Of a DNA stretch of 64,000 nt, positions 55,968-64,000 are shown piece by piece (the first letter of the stretch is position 1; each line of letters begins with the position of its first letter). The notes beneath the pieces are model-generated. The model saw only the letters and a program-made list of their open reading frames with translations, did no database searches and was not told the origin of the DNA. A program made the translations under genes and the position numbers. Source of the DNA: Stutzerimonas stutzeri (GTDB lineage Bacteria > Pseudomonadota > Gammaproteobacteria > Pseudomonadales > Pseudomonadaceae); NCBI RefSeq assembly GCF_002909485.1, contig NZ_PPXG01000010.1, positions 141,744 through 205,743 of the forward strand, given 5' to 3'.

Positions 55968-56299
55968 CGCGGGAGCCGACCTCGAGGCGAAGCGTTTGCT
56001 CCTGCCAGGTCCGCACACCATTCGCCGCGTGGGCGCGCCTCCTACAGAGCGGTGTGCATCGTCTGCTTTGTGGGAGGCCCGCCCCGGGGCGAAGCTCTTG
56101 CTCCTGCCAGGCCCGCACACCATTCGCCGCGAGGGCGCGCCTCCTACGGGTGGGTGCACATCTGCTTGTGTGGGAGGCCCGACTCGGGACGAAGCTCTTG
56201 CTCCTGCCAGGCCCGCACTCCATTCGCCGCGAGGGCGCGCCTCCTACGGGCGGGGATGCACATCTGCCTGTGTGGGAGGCCCGCCCTCGGGGCGAAGCT
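55968..56299. repeat. Tandem REPIN array 1 (about 3.5 units, 100-bp period)
   Basis: Units begin with GTGGGAGGCCCG...GGGGCGAAGC and end with the inverted partner CGCCGCGAGGGCGCGCCTCCTAC. Unit heads at about 55970, 56070, 56170 and 56272; unit ends at 56045, 56147 and 56247. Each unit is two inverted REP sequences about 25 nt long separated by a spacer (GCTCTTGCTCCTGCCAGG-type), i.e. a REPIN. Unit 1 is degenerate and unit 4 is half-length. Confidence 0.85.
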
Positions 56300-56342
56300 T
56301 TTATTGCTTAAAACCTCGCGAAGCGCCCAGGCGGGCACCCAC

Positions 56343-56364
56343 GTAGGGTGGGCTTTAGCCCACC
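56343..56364. repeat. GTAGGGTGGGC palindromic repeat, copy 1
   Basis: GTAGGGTGGGCTTTAGCCCACC contains an 8-bp perfect stem (GGTGGGCT/AGCCCACC) with a 2-nt loop. Further copies lie at 57842-57863, 58050-58070 and 61646-61667. Downstream of the minus-strand thiolase it could serve as its terminator. Confidence 0.8.
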
Positions 56365-56403
56365 ACACACGACGTTACGCTTGAATTACCGATCCAATGC
56401 AGC

Positions 56404-57588
56404 TCAACGGACCGCCTCGAACAGCCCTGCTGCGCCCATGCCGCCGCCGACACACATGGTCACGACGCCGTAGCGCAGATTGCGTCGCTGCAATTCGCGA
56501 ACGATATGCCCGGCGGTGCGCGAACCTGTCATGCCAAATGGATGGCCAATAGAGATCGATCCTCCATTGACGTTGTACTTTTCGTTATCAATGCCAAGGG
56601 TGTCCCGGCAATACAGGCACTGCGAGGCGAAGGCCTCGTTAAGTTCCCACAGGTCGATGTCGTCGATCTGCAGCCCCTTGGCCTTGAGCAGACGCGGCAC
56701 CGCGTAAACCGGCCCAATGCCCATCTCCTCTGGCTCGCAGCCTGCCACGGTGAAACCACGGAAAAAGGCGCGCGGCTTGAGGCCAAGTTCGATGGCCTTG
56801 TCCAGGCTCATCACCAGCGTCATGGACGCGCCATCGGACAGCTGCGAGGCGTTACCGGCGGTGACCGAGCCGTCTTCAGCGAACACGGGCTTGAGTCCGG
56901 CCAGGCTTTCCAGCGTGGTGTCCGGACGGTTGCAATCATCACCCTCGACCACGCCCTGATGCACGGTGCGCTCGCCGGTGTTCTTGTCCTCGGTGAAGTA
57001 CTGGACATTCATTGGCACGATCTCATCGCTGAACAGCCCCGCGGCCTGCGCACGTGCCGTACGCTGCTGGCTCTGCAGTGAATAGATGTCCTGCTGCTCA
57101 CGGGTGACGTTATAGCGACGAGCGACCAACTCGGCAGTCTGACCCATGGTGTGATAAATGCCCGGCACGCGCTCCTGGATGATCGGATTGAACAGGTGAT
57201 CGGTGTTGCGGCTCTTCAGGGTCAGGGTGATCGACTCCACCCCGCCGGCAACGATGATGTCGCTGCATCCCGAGGCAATCTGGTTGGCCGCCACGGCGAT
57301 AGCCTGCAGGCCCGATGAGCAATACCGATTGAGCGTCATGCCGGCACAGTCGATACCTAACCGGGACAACACAGCCACGTTACGACCGATGTTATAGCCC
57401 TGCGCCCCCTCATTGGAGCCGGCACCGACAATACAGTCCTCGACCAACGCGGGGTCAAGATCGTTACGAGACAGCAGCGCATCGACGCAATGCGCGGCCA
57501 TATCATCAGGACGGGTCATGTTGAACTTGCCACGGAAAGACTTGGCCAGACCGGTTCGTACGCTATCGACGATCACTACTTCACGCAT
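56404..57588 (-). CDS. Acetyl-CoA C-acyltransferase (thiolase)
   Basis: A 394-residue type II thiolase. Catalytic C in NRYCSSGLQ (about Cys89), His in SIGHPFGMTG and second Cys in MCVGGGMGAAGLF, NEAFA present. It breaks or builds beta-ketoacyl-CoA in fatty-acid degradation or acetoacetyl-CoA metabolism. It stands alone here, without fadB, so it may be a paralogue of FadA; substrate chain length not deducible. ATG has GAGG 7 nt upstream. Confidence 0.93.
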   Translation of the reverse strand: MREVVIVDSVRTGLAKSFRGKFNMTRPDDMAAHCVDALLSRNDLDPALVEDCIVGAGSNEGAQGYNIGRNVAVLSRLGIDCAGMTLNRYCSSGLQAIAVAANQIASGCSDIIVAGGVESITLTLKSRNTDHLFNPIIQERVPGIYHTMGQTAELVARRYNVTREQQDIYSLQSQQRTARAQAAGLFSDEIVPMNVQYFTEDKNTGERTVHQGVVEGDDCNRPDTTLESLAGLKPVFAEDGSVTAGNASQLSDGASMTLVMSLDKAIELGLKPRAFFRGFTVAGCEPEEMGIGPVYAVPRLLKAKGLQIDDIDLWELNEAFASQCLYCRDTLGIDNEKYNVNGGSISIGHPFGMTGSRTAGHIVRELQRRNLRYGVVTMCVGGGMGAAGLFEAVR

Positions 57589-57841
57589 GACATACCTCGG
57601 AGACTAGGAGCGGTCGCGGGGATGTTGTGACGGCGCTACGCGCACGGATTGTTCCACGACCGCAGGATGGACGGTGATCCGAGCATAGTTCCCACCTCGC
57701 CAGCATTGCGACGACCATTCAGTTTGGATATGGACGGCCATCGTTTGCCCGATCGCTCTGGGGCGTTCGCTTCAGCGCCCACTCACCCTACCCTGCAGAA
57801 TCTCACCGGGCACACTCTGTAGCAGCAGAAATGAACATGTT

Positions 57842-57863
57842 GGTGGCCTGAAGCCCACCCTAC
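57842..57863. repeat. GTAGGGTGGGC repeat, copy 2
   Basis: GGTGGCCTGAAGCCCACCCTAC, the reverse orientation of copy 1, with one mismatch in the stem. Confidence 0.7.
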
Positions 57864-58049
57864 GATGCTGATACACCAGGCCCTGCACCGTAGATGTTGT
57901 AGGTCCACGCAGCGGCTGCTAGCTCTCTAGCAGAGCTTTATCAATACGTAATGACGGGCTGAAACCCACCAAACTAGGTGCTGCAGCAGCTTGAACACGC
58001 CGATGCGTGACTGCCAGGCCGGCGTCAGCGAACCGCGACGCTGCCGCAT

Positions 58050-58070
58050 GTAGGGTGGGCTTCAGCCACC
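58050..58070. repeat. GTAGGGTGGGC repeat, copy 3
   Basis: GTAGGGTGGGCTTCAGCCACC, direct orientation, one base of the second arm missing. It lies about 75 bp downstream of the minus-strand PPK2 stop. Confidence 0.7.
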
Positions 58071-58144
58071 GACGAGCCAAGACCGAGCGCTACCTATGCC
58101 ACCGGCCTCAAAGGAACCAATCTACGGCGTCATCACCTCCCCTT

Positions 58145-59644
58145 TTAACGGCCCTTGTCGATCGCAGCCTCCAGCGCCTCGTTCAATGTGCGCAGCACCT
58201 TGATGCGGGCGAAGCGCTTGTCGTTGGCTTCCACCAACGTCCAGGGGGCGATCTCCGTGCTGGTACGATCAACCATGTCCGCAACCGCGTGGCTGTAGTC
58301 ATCCCATCGCTCCCGGTTACGCCAATCCTCGTCGGTGATCTTGAAACGCTTGAATGGCGTTTCCTCGCGTTCCTTAAAGCGTTTGAGCTGGGTCTTTTTG
58401 TCGATGCTCAGCCAGAACTTCACCAGCACGATATCTGCATCCACCAGCTGCTCTTCGAAATCGTTGATCTCGGAGTAGGCCCGTAGCCACTCGTCCGGGG
58501 TGCAAAAGCCCTCCACTCGCTCGACCAGCACGCGGCCATACCAGGAGCGGTCAAATATGGTGAACTTGCCGCGCTCGGGCACATTGCGCCAGAAACGCCA
58601 GAGCCACGGTTGAGCACGCTCCTCCTCGGTGGGCGCGGCGATCTGCACCGTGCGATAGAGCCGTGGGTCAAGCGCACCCGTCACGCGCCGAATCGCACTG
58701 CCCTTGCCCGCCGCGTCATGCCCTTCGAACAGCGCCAGCACGCCACGCTTGCGTAGCCTGCGGTCCCGCAACAGTTGCGAAAGCCGCGCCTGCTCTTCAG
58801 CGAGCTGCTGCTGGTAGTCGTCCTTGCTGAGTTTCTGATCCAGATCCAGGCTGTCCAACAGAGTCAGATGATCCAGATCGATCTGCAGCGGGGCCGAATG
58901 CGGCTGTGACGCTGCCCGCCCAGGCTGCTCCGCTGCCGCCAGCGCGGCCTGCAAACCTTCGAGCAGGATGCGGCCGACCGTCAGGCTGCGATAGCGCTCG
59001 TCCACCCCCTCAATTACATACCACGGTGCAAAATCTCGGCTACTGAGCCGCAGGATCTTCTCACCGTGGCGCACGAACTTGTCGTAAGTCTTGGACTGCT
59101 GCCAATCCAAAGGGCTGATACGCCAGCTATGCAGCGGGTCGTTTTTCAGTGAATCCAACCGGGCCTTCATTTGCTCTTTGGAGAGGTGAAACCAGAACTT
59201 GAAGATCAGCATCCCATCGTCGCAGAGCATGCGTTCAAGCCGCTGCGCCCGGGCAGTTGCCAGCTTGAGCTCAGCGCTCTTGATCCGCCCATGCACACGG
59301 TCCTCGAGCATCTTGCTGTACCAGTTGCCGAAGAAAATACCGGTATGCCCTTTAGGCGGCAGCCGACGCCAGAATCGCCAACCAGGGGGATGCGAAAGCT
59401 CTTCGTCACTGGGTACATCGAAGCTGTCGGCACGTATCAGCCGCGGGTCCATCCATTCATTCAACAACTTGATGGTCTCGCCTTTACCTGCGCCTTCGAT
59501 GCCGTTGATCAGAATCAGCAGCGGAAATCTCGCCAATGCCTTGAGTCGGTATTGGGCCTGGAGCAGCGCCTCTCGCAATTCCGGCACGGCAGCATCGTAG
59601 GTCGCTTTGTCAATGGAGTGGCCAATTTCGGCTGATTCGAACAT
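58145..59644 (-). CDS. Polyphosphate:AMP phosphotransferase (two-domain PPK2, class II)
   Basis: A 499-residue protein with two PPK2 domains. N-terminal copy: Walker A GIEGAGKGE but FGNWY where the catalytic D-R-S-W-Y lid is expected, so probably structural only. C-terminal copy: GHDAAGKGS and FDRSWYGRVLVERV, intact. Class II fused PPK2 enzymes (like PA3455 and Acinetobacter Pap) phosphorylate AMP to ADP with polyphosphate. It supports ADP/ATP regeneration. ATG at 59644 has GGAG upstream; a REPIN array lies behind its promoter. Confidence 0.95.
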   Translation of the reverse strand: MFESAEIGHSIDKATYDAAVPELREALLQAQYRLKALARFPLLILINGIEGAGKGETIKLLNEWMDPRLIRADSFDVPSDEELSHPPGWRFWRRLPPKGHTGIFFGNWYSKMLEDRVHGRIKSAELKLATARAQRLERMLCDDGMLIFKFWFHLSKEQMKARLDSLKNDPLHSWRISPLDWQQSKTYDKFVRHGEKILRLSSRDFAPWYVIEGVDERYRSLTVGRILLEGLQAALAAAEQPGRAASQPHSAPLQIDLDHLTLLDSLDLDQKLSKDDYQQQLAEEQARLSQLLRDRRLRKRGVLALFEGHDAAGKGSAIRRVTGALDPRLYRTVQIAAPTEEERAQPWLWRFWRNVPERGKFTIFDRSWYGRVLVERVEGFCTPDEWLRAYSEINDFEEQLVDADIVLVKFWLSIDKKTQLKRFKEREETPFKRFKITDEDWRNRERWDDYSHAVADMVDRTSTEIAPWTLVEANDKRFARIKVLRTLNEALEAAIDKGR

Positions 59645-59770
59645 CGCTGTCTCCGCCCTGATAATGCGCTAAACCCTAGCAGGCAGGCTGGGGACATAGC
59701 GAGCGGTGTGGGGAAATAGACCGTACGAGGGGCTTGTACTTGGCGTAAACGTGCGGCTGCTTTCGTCGGG

Positions 59771-60140
59771 GGGCGCGCCTGCTACAAGAGCTGTGCGCTC
59801 GCAATTTCGTGGGAGGCCCGACCTCGGGGCGAAGCTTGGGCTTCTGCCGGACCGCAGCTCCATCACCGCGAGGACGCACCTCCTACAGGAGCTGTGCACT
59901 CGCCGATTTTGTAGGAGGCCCGCCCTCGGGGCGAAGCTTTGGCTTTTCGCCGGGCTACAGCTCCATCGCCGCGAGGGCGCGCCTCCTACAAGAGCTGTGC
60001 GCTCGCCATTTCGTGGGAGGCCCGACCTCAGGGCGAAGCTTTGGCTTCTGGCCGGACTACAGCTCCATCGCCGCGGGGCGCGCCTCCTACAAGAGCTGTG
60101 CGCTCGCCATTTCGTGGGAGGCCCGACCTCGGGGCGAATT
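59771..60140. repeat. Tandem REPIN array 2 (four units, 101-102-bp period)
   Basis: Heads (GTGGGAGGC or GTAGGAGGC) at 59809, 59911, 60013 and 60114; inverted ends (CGCGCCTCCTAC or close) at about 59773-59785, 59875-59886, 59978-59989 and 60079-60090. Unit spacer contains AAGAGCTGTGCGCTCGCC, different from array 1. It fills most of the 566-bp divergent gap between the PPK2 and PPTase genes, so at least one promoter must lie beside or within it. No gene is seen in the rest of the gap. Confidence 0.88.
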
Positions 60141-60210
60141 TTGGCCCTGGCCAGGGCTTGTGATGCACGGCTGAACCCACAACCATCAACCTTGGGGCAG
60201 AATAGCGGAC

Positions 60211-60948
60211 ATGAACGAACACCCGCCCTTACCACGCTGCTGCACAACACCCGTCGACAGTTGGCCGCTGCCTCAGCCGCTAACTGGCGTGCACCTGCTG
60301 AGCACACGCTTCGATCCAGAACTGCTTCAGCAAGACGATTTCACCCGCTGGGACATTCCCGCGCCGCAAGGCGTCAACAAGCGAAAAACCGAATTTCTCG
60401 CCGGGCGTATTTGCGCCCGCACAGCCTTGCACCACCTCATAGGCGAGCCCTTCGTCCCTCCAATTGGCGAAGACCGTGCGCCGCAATGGCCAATCGGCAC
60501 CGTTGGCTCCATCACCCATGGGGCCGGCTGGGCAGGCGCGGTCGTTGCTCGACAGCTGCACTGGGACGGGCTGGGCTTGGATATCGAACGAATTCTGATC
60601 CCGGAGCGAGCTGACCGCCTGGCGAACGAGATCCTTACGCCGAACGAACAACAACGCCTTGCGCGCCTGAACGATTCCGAACGTGCCCTGCTCGTCACCC
60701 GAACCTTTTCACTCAAGGAAAGCTTGTTCAAGGCGCTCTACCCGCTGGTCAGGCGCCGTTTCTATTTCCAAGATGCCGAAGTATTGGACACCACCGCGGA
60801 AGGCACCGCACGCCTGCGCCTACTGATCGATCTCTCACAGACCTGGCATCACGGCGTTGAGCTAGACGGCCAGTTCGCCAGCTTTGACGGCTACCTGCTC
60901 AGCCTCGTCGGCGTGCCAGCCCGTTCTACGCCGACCACCTCAGCGTAG
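60211..60948 (+). CDS. 4'-Phosphopantetheinyl transferase (EntD/PcpS-like)
   Basis: A 245-residue Sfp-type PPTase. Motifs: GSITHG (about 96-101), GLGLDIE (about 116-122) with metal-binding Asp and Glu, and FSLKESLFKALYP (about 168-180) with the Lys/Glu pair. It loads carrier proteins with the phosphopantetheine arm of CoA; in Pseudomonas the single PcpS serves fatty-acid synthesis and secondary metabolism. ATG at 60211 lacks a strong ribosome site (AGCGGAC). Confidence 0.92.
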   Translation: MNEHPPLPRCCTTPVDSWPLPQPLTGVHLLSTRFDPELLQQDDFTRWDIPAPQGVNKRKTEFLAGRICARTALHHLIGEPFVPPIGEDRAPQWPIGTVGSITHGAGWAGAVVARQLHWDGLGLDIERILIPERADRLANEILTPNEQQRLARLNDSERALLVTRTFSLKESLFKALYPLVRRRFYFQDAEVLDTTAEGTARLRLLIDLSQTWHHGVELDGQFASFDGYLLSLVGVPARSTPTTSA

Positions 60949-61124
60949 AGCCATCCGCCCATGGAGCCCGAACCGAGCCAGTAGAAAGCGCGCACTCGCA
61001 GCGAACACAGACTGACGGGCAACAAAGCCGCTCGCACCGATTCACCGCCCCTCATATCCGAAAAACCGAACCCGCAGGCTCCAAGCGAGTCAACCAGACA
61101 CCCCAACTCACTGGCGCGCGCGCC

Positions 61125-61130
61125 TATAAT
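61125..61130 (+). promoter_or_regulatory. -10 box before the small conserved gene
   Basis: A perfect TATAAT hexamer within GCGCGCGCGCC/CGCGCC, 29 bp upstream of the ATG at 61160; no clear -35 match, as often seen in GC-rich Pseudomonas promoters. Confidence 0.55.
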
Positions 61131-61159
61131 CGCGCCTCAAAAACCGACATAGGTACACC

Positions 61160-61567
61160 ATGGCCAATCCATACCACGATCAAAACCTGGCCCTGCTGGC
61201 CCATCTACGCGGCATCCTGCTTGCCATGGGCGAGGCCGAACAAGTCTCGGAGGAAAGTCATGCGCTGTTTCTGGAGCGCTTCGACGAACTGATCATGAGG
61301 CTGCAGAACGTGCCGGAAGAACGGCACATGGGCCAAGATCTGATCTGCCAGGTCTTCCACCGCTACCCGCAAATCGCACACCTGGTGCCGCGCGATTTAC
61401 TGTGGTACTTCGGCGGCGACTGTCTGCACTTCATGCCAGATGACGAAATCGCCATCTTCCAAGCCCTGGAAGAGCGTCGCTACGAAGCCGAGCAGAATGA
61501 CGAGCCTTTTGATTGGAACCGTGAAAAGCAATTGCTGACCATGCCCGACGAAGGCGCGAGACACTGA
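61160..61567 (+). CDS. Small conserved gamma-proteobacterial protein (PA2817-like)
   Basis: A 135-residue cytoplasmic, helical acidic protein with conserved runs RFDELIMRLQNVPEE, GQDLICQVFHRYPQ and LLWYFGGDCLHFMPDDEI. From memory it resembles the family named after PA2817; no catalytic motif or membrane segment visible. A perfect -10 box lies upstream. Confidence 0.75.
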   Translation: MANPYHDQNLALLAHLRGILLAMGEAEQVSEESHALFLERFDELIMRLQNVPEERHMGQDLICQVFHRYPQIAHLVPRDLLWYFGGDCLHFMPDDEIAIFQALEERRYEAEQNDEPFDWNREKQLLTMPDEGARH

Positions 61568-61645
61568 TTGGGCACAGCAAGGGGCAAGGGTAAAAGGGTG
61601 CAAGGGCGTAGGGCGTATAACTAAGAGTCAAGCGAGACCTGTAGT

Positions 61646-61667
61646 GGTGGGCTGAAGCCCACCCTAC
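61646..61667. repeat. GTAGGGTGGGC repeat, copy 4
   Basis: GGTGGGCTGAAGCCCACCCTAC, reverse orientation, stem perfect. Within the 318-bp gap after the PA2817-like gene. Confidence 0.8.
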
Positions 61668-61712
61668 GGCACTGCAGACCTACACGATCCCCAAGCCTTC
61701 CCACCACCCCTT

Positions 61713-61736
61713 GTGGGAGGCACGCGCACGCGCGAA
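61713..61736. repeat. Single REP, degenerate
   Basis: GTGGGAGGCACGCGCACGCG... then GAA: degenerate copy of the REP unit found in arrays 1 and 2. Confidence 0.6.
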
Positions 61737-61813
61737 CGCAGCCCAAACCACCTACCCAGCTAAAACTCACCCAAACATCAGGCCAACACAACCTCAAAGC
61801 GCCACCACCCTTT

Positions 61814-61838
61814 GTGGGAGGCGCGCCCTCGCGGCGAA
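61814..61838. repeat. Single REP
   Basis: GTGGGAGGCGCGCCCTCGCG plus GCGAA: intact REP half-site without an inverted partner nearby. The remaining gap 61568-61885 shows no gene. Confidence 0.75.
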
Positions 61839-61885
61839 TGCATCCTCAAAATCACTACCCAGGCTGCAACCCAGCACCATTACGA

Positions 61886-63862
61886 CTAATCCCGCGGCTC
61901 AACCCGCCGCTGCTGATAGATCCAGTCGACAATCTCACCCTCTGGCACATACCCGCTCACCACCTCCCGCAGCAGCTGCCGCACCTGCGGGTAGTCATCG
62001 CTCTCCACAGCCTTGAGCAGTTTCGCCAACCTGTCCTTGAGCACATCCCAGTCGAGATGCTCCTCATTGGCGCGCATGATCATTGGATGTTCGGTAGCGC
62101 TCACGTTGTCGCCGATCAACAGCTCCTCATACAGCTTCTCGCCGGGCCGCAGGCCGGTGTATTCGATAGCGATATCCCCATGCGGGCATTTCTCAGACCG
62201 TACACTCAGGCCAGACAGATGAATGAGCTTCTCGGCCAGCTCCGCAATGCGCACTGGCTGCCCCATGTCTAGTACGAACACATCCCCGCCCTGCCCCATC
62301 GAGCCCGCCTGAATGACGAGCTGTGCAGCTTCAGGGATAGTCATGAAGTAACGAGTGATCTTCGGATGCGTAACGGTCACCGGCCCGCCCGCACGTATCT
62401 GCGAATAGAACCGCGGTATGACCGATCCGGACGAGCCAAGCACATTGCCGAAACGCACCATGGTAAAGCGGGTCTTGTTGACGTGATGTACACCGTCCGC
62501 AACGCCGAACAGGCTAGGCGCCGCCTCACTGCTCAGCGCTTGTAGAACCAGTTCGGCCACACGCTTGGTACTGCCCATGACGTTGGTAGGCCGCACCGCC
62601 TTGTCGGTGGAAATCAGCACGAAGTTGGTCACCCCGGCCTGCACAGCCGACTGGGCTGTGTTCAGCGTACCCACCACATTGTTCAGCAAACCCTCGGCCA
62701 CATTGTGTTCAACCATCGGCACATGCTTGTAGGCCGCCGCGTGGTAGATCGTCTCGACACCCCAGGTGCGCATAACATCCAGCAGCCGATCAGCATTGCG
62801 AATCGAACCCAGAATGGGCACCAACTTGGTTGCCAAAGATGATCGTTCGATCAACCGCTCCAGCTCCATATGAATGCTGTAGAGATTGAATTCACTGTGC
62901 TCGAACAAAAGCAGCACCTGGGGCTTGTTCGAGAGGATCTGCCGGCACAGCTCCGAACCAATCGACCCGCCGGCGCCGGTTACCATCACCACCTTGCCGC
63001 GAATGCACCTCTCGAACAGTGCCTGCTGCGGAGGCACCGCCTCACGTCCCAGCAAATCGGCAATATCGACCTCCTGGATGTCCTCTACCTGCACCTTGCC
63101 GCTCGCCAGATCCATAAACCCCGGCACACTGCGCACGTGCAAAGGGAATCGCTCGAGCATCTCGAGAATCTCTCGCCGGCGCCCTCGCGAAGCGGAAGGA
63201 ATGGCCAGGAGGATCTCAGCCGCGCTCGTATCCTCTACCAATTGAGTAATCTGCTTGGCGGAGTAAACCCGCAGCCCCGCGATAACACGGTTATGCAGGT
63301 TGGGATCATCATCAATGAAGGCCACAGGCCGCATTGCACGGCCCATACGCAACGCGGCAACCAGCTGATTGCCTGCCGCCCCGGCGCCGTATACGGCAAC
63401 CCTGGGTAGTCCTGCCTCTTTGCCCTTGAACTTGGTGGCCGTGTGCGGTGAAAACCAGTCACCCATAAAGTACTGGCGCATCACCAACCGCAAGCCTCCA
63501 ATAAGCACCAGGCTCAACCACCAATAGTTGAACACCATGGAGCGCGGAATCAGCTTGGGCGCATCGGTGTACCAATACACGGCCAATGAGAGCAACAGGG
63601 CGGAAAGCGTAACCGCCTTGGCAATTGCGATCAGCGCATCGTTGCCGAAGTAACGCATGACCGCCCGATACATGCCAAAGCGAACGAAGAACGGTATCGA
63701 AAGCAGTGGTGCAACGACGAATAGCCAAGCATGGCCACCCAGAGGGTCTACAAAACTCGCGTTACCTAGGCGAATGAGGAAAGCCAGCCACAATGCCAGC
63801 CATACCAGCAACACATCCGCAGAAACCTGAATCAGCCGTTTTTGCTGCCTAGGCAAGCGCAC
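61886..63862 (-). CDS. wbpM: WbpM-type UDP-GlcNAc 4,6-dehydratase, 5' end displaced by an IS
   Basis: A 658-residue membrane-anchored sugar dehydratase (FlaA1/CapD superfamily). Four N-terminal helices (about 12-130), an NAD-like domain (YGAGAAGNQLV, 158-168) and the SDR catalytic domain with GAGGSIGS (296-303) and TDKAVRPTNVMGSTKR, where Met429 replaces the usual Tyr before Lys433, as is normal in WbpM. It makes the precursor of QuiNAc/FucNAc-type sugars for O antigen. The GTG at 63862 is probably not the native start: upstream codons still read L-R-A-R-L, matching WbpM N-termini, until the IS border near 63877. AAGGG 8 nt upstream could let this GTG serve. Confidence 0.92.
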   Translation of the reverse strand: MRLPRQQKRLIQVSADVLLVWLALWLAFLIRLGNASFVDPLGGHAWLFVVAPLLSIPFFVRFGMYRAVMRYFGNDALIAIAKAVTLSALLLSLAVYWYTDAPKLIPRSMVFNYWWLSLVLIGGLRLVMRQYFMGDWFSPHTATKFKGKEAGLPRVAVYGAGAAGNQLVAALRMGRAMRPVAFIDDDPNLHNRVIAGLRVYSAKQITQLVEDTSAAEILLAIPSASRGRRREILEMLERFPLHVRSVPGFMDLASGKVQVEDIQEVDIADLLGREAVPPQQALFERCIRGKVVMVTGAGGSIGSELCRQILSNKPQVLLLFEHSEFNLYSIHMELERLIERSSLATKLVPILGSIRNADRLLDVMRTWGVETIYHAAAYKHVPMVEHNVAEGLLNNVVGTLNTAQSAVQAGVTNFVLISTDKAVRPTNVMGSTKRVAELVLQALSSEAAPSLFGVADGVHHVNKTRFTMVRFGNVLGSSGSVIPRFYSQIRAGGPVTVTHPKITRYFMTIPEAAQLVIQAGSMGQGGDVFVLDMGQPVRIAELAEKLIHLSGLSVRSEKCPHGDIAIEYTGLRPGEKLYEELLIGDNVSATEHPMIMRANEEHLDWDVLKDRLAKLLKAVESDDYPQVRQLLREVVSGYVPEGEIVDWIYQQRRVEPRD

Positions 63863-63873
63863 TAACCGAGCCC

Positions 63874-64000
63874 TTAGGGAAACTCTGAAGAAGACTTCCA
63901 GATTTTGGCAAAATACCCGGATTCCACCCGCTGAGTTTCCCCATGAAGCAGATGACCTTCGCTGACGCCGAGTACGCCGGCAAGCGCAAGCAGACCCGCA
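63874..64000 (+). mobile_element. IS5-family insertion sequence, left end (runs off window)
   Basis: TTAG at 63874-63877 fits the YTAR target of IS5-group elements; the element would begin at 63878 with GGAAACTCTGAAG. Its transposase starts 66 bp in, and the gene continues past base 64000. The right end and the target duplicate are outside the window, so the border is inferred. Confidence 0.75.
63943..64000 (+). CDS. IS5-family transposase, N-terminal fragment (3' truncated by window)
   Basis: ATG at 63943; visible residues read MKQMTFADAEYAGKRKQTR, the highly conserved opening of a large group of IS5-family DDE transposases in Pseudomonas. The DDE residues lie beyond the window end. Confidence 0.88.
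   Translation, partial: MKQMTFADAEYAGKRKQTR

Larger units (their letters stand above)
57589..58144. other. Intergenic region with decayed repeat copies
   Basis: 556 bp between two minus-strand genes. It must carry the thiolase promoter next to 57588. Two copies of the GTAGGGTGGGC repeat (57842-57863 inverted, 58050-58070 direct) and a partial one (about 57956-57970) are visible. No ORF with a plausible ribosome site and codon use was found. Confidence 0.5.

Noticed and set aside
58007..58486. Plus-strand ORF of 159 codons upstream of and opposite the PPK2 3' end
   Set aside because: Runs antisense through PPK2 and through a repeat copy; no coding signature.
55968..60140. CRISPR-like regular repeats
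   Set aside because: Repeat period is 100 bp, units are internally inverted (REPIN) and spacers are similar to each other; no cas genes.

Overview
This is a high-GC window from a chromosome of the family Pseudomonadaceae, most likely a Stutzerimonas (Pseudomonas stutzeri group) strain. That placement is inferred from the proteins (RecQ with a long C-terminal extension, AceK, CysK, TapT, CheV, WbpM), from the gene order plpD - marR - recQ - yecA, and from Pseudomonas-style REP palindromes between genes. No rRNA, tRNA or CRISPR array was seen.

Layout. 1-15.7 kb is core genome: the 3' part of a PlpD-type patatin autotransporter, a MarR regulator with a candidate operator, recQ, a YecA-family gene, small membrane and tRNA-modification genes, aceK, a DMT exporter, cysK, a DUF748 protein, and a moxR/VWA pair split by a GFA-family gene. 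16.0-31.3 kb is an iron island: a PepSY membrane protein with two small partners (like pyoverdine reduction genes fpvG/H/J), a PvdRT-OpmQ-like tripartite exporter, and two complete FecI-FecR-TonB receptor sets. No siderophore synthetase is visible, so piracy or recycling of foreign pyoverdine-like siderophores is the simplest reading. 31.3-41.8 kb is again core-like (class II amidotransferase, UspA, uup, slt, MOSC protein, cheV behind a sigma-28 promoter, yegS) with three poorly characterised proteins.

42.2-55.8 kb is a complete Wzx/Wzy-dependent exopolysaccharide locus, all on the plus strand: initiating phosphoglycosyl transferase, low-molecular-weight tyrosine phosphatase, Wzc-type tyrosine kinase, secreted GH5 glycanase, pyruvyl transferase, flippase, FrhB-like iron-sulfur protein, polymerase, GT2 and GT26 glycosyltransferases and Wza exporter, ending at a strong terminator. 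Its gene-gene junctions hold several very small ORFs in coupling positions and two perfect hairpins.

55.9-61.9 kb carries a thiolase, a double-domain PPK2, a phosphopantetheinyl transferase and a small conserved protein, separated by two tandem REP/REPIN arrays of about 100-bp period and by copies of a second palindromic repeat. At the right edge wbpM (minus strand) is cut at its extreme 5' end by an IS5-family element whose transposase gene runs off the window.
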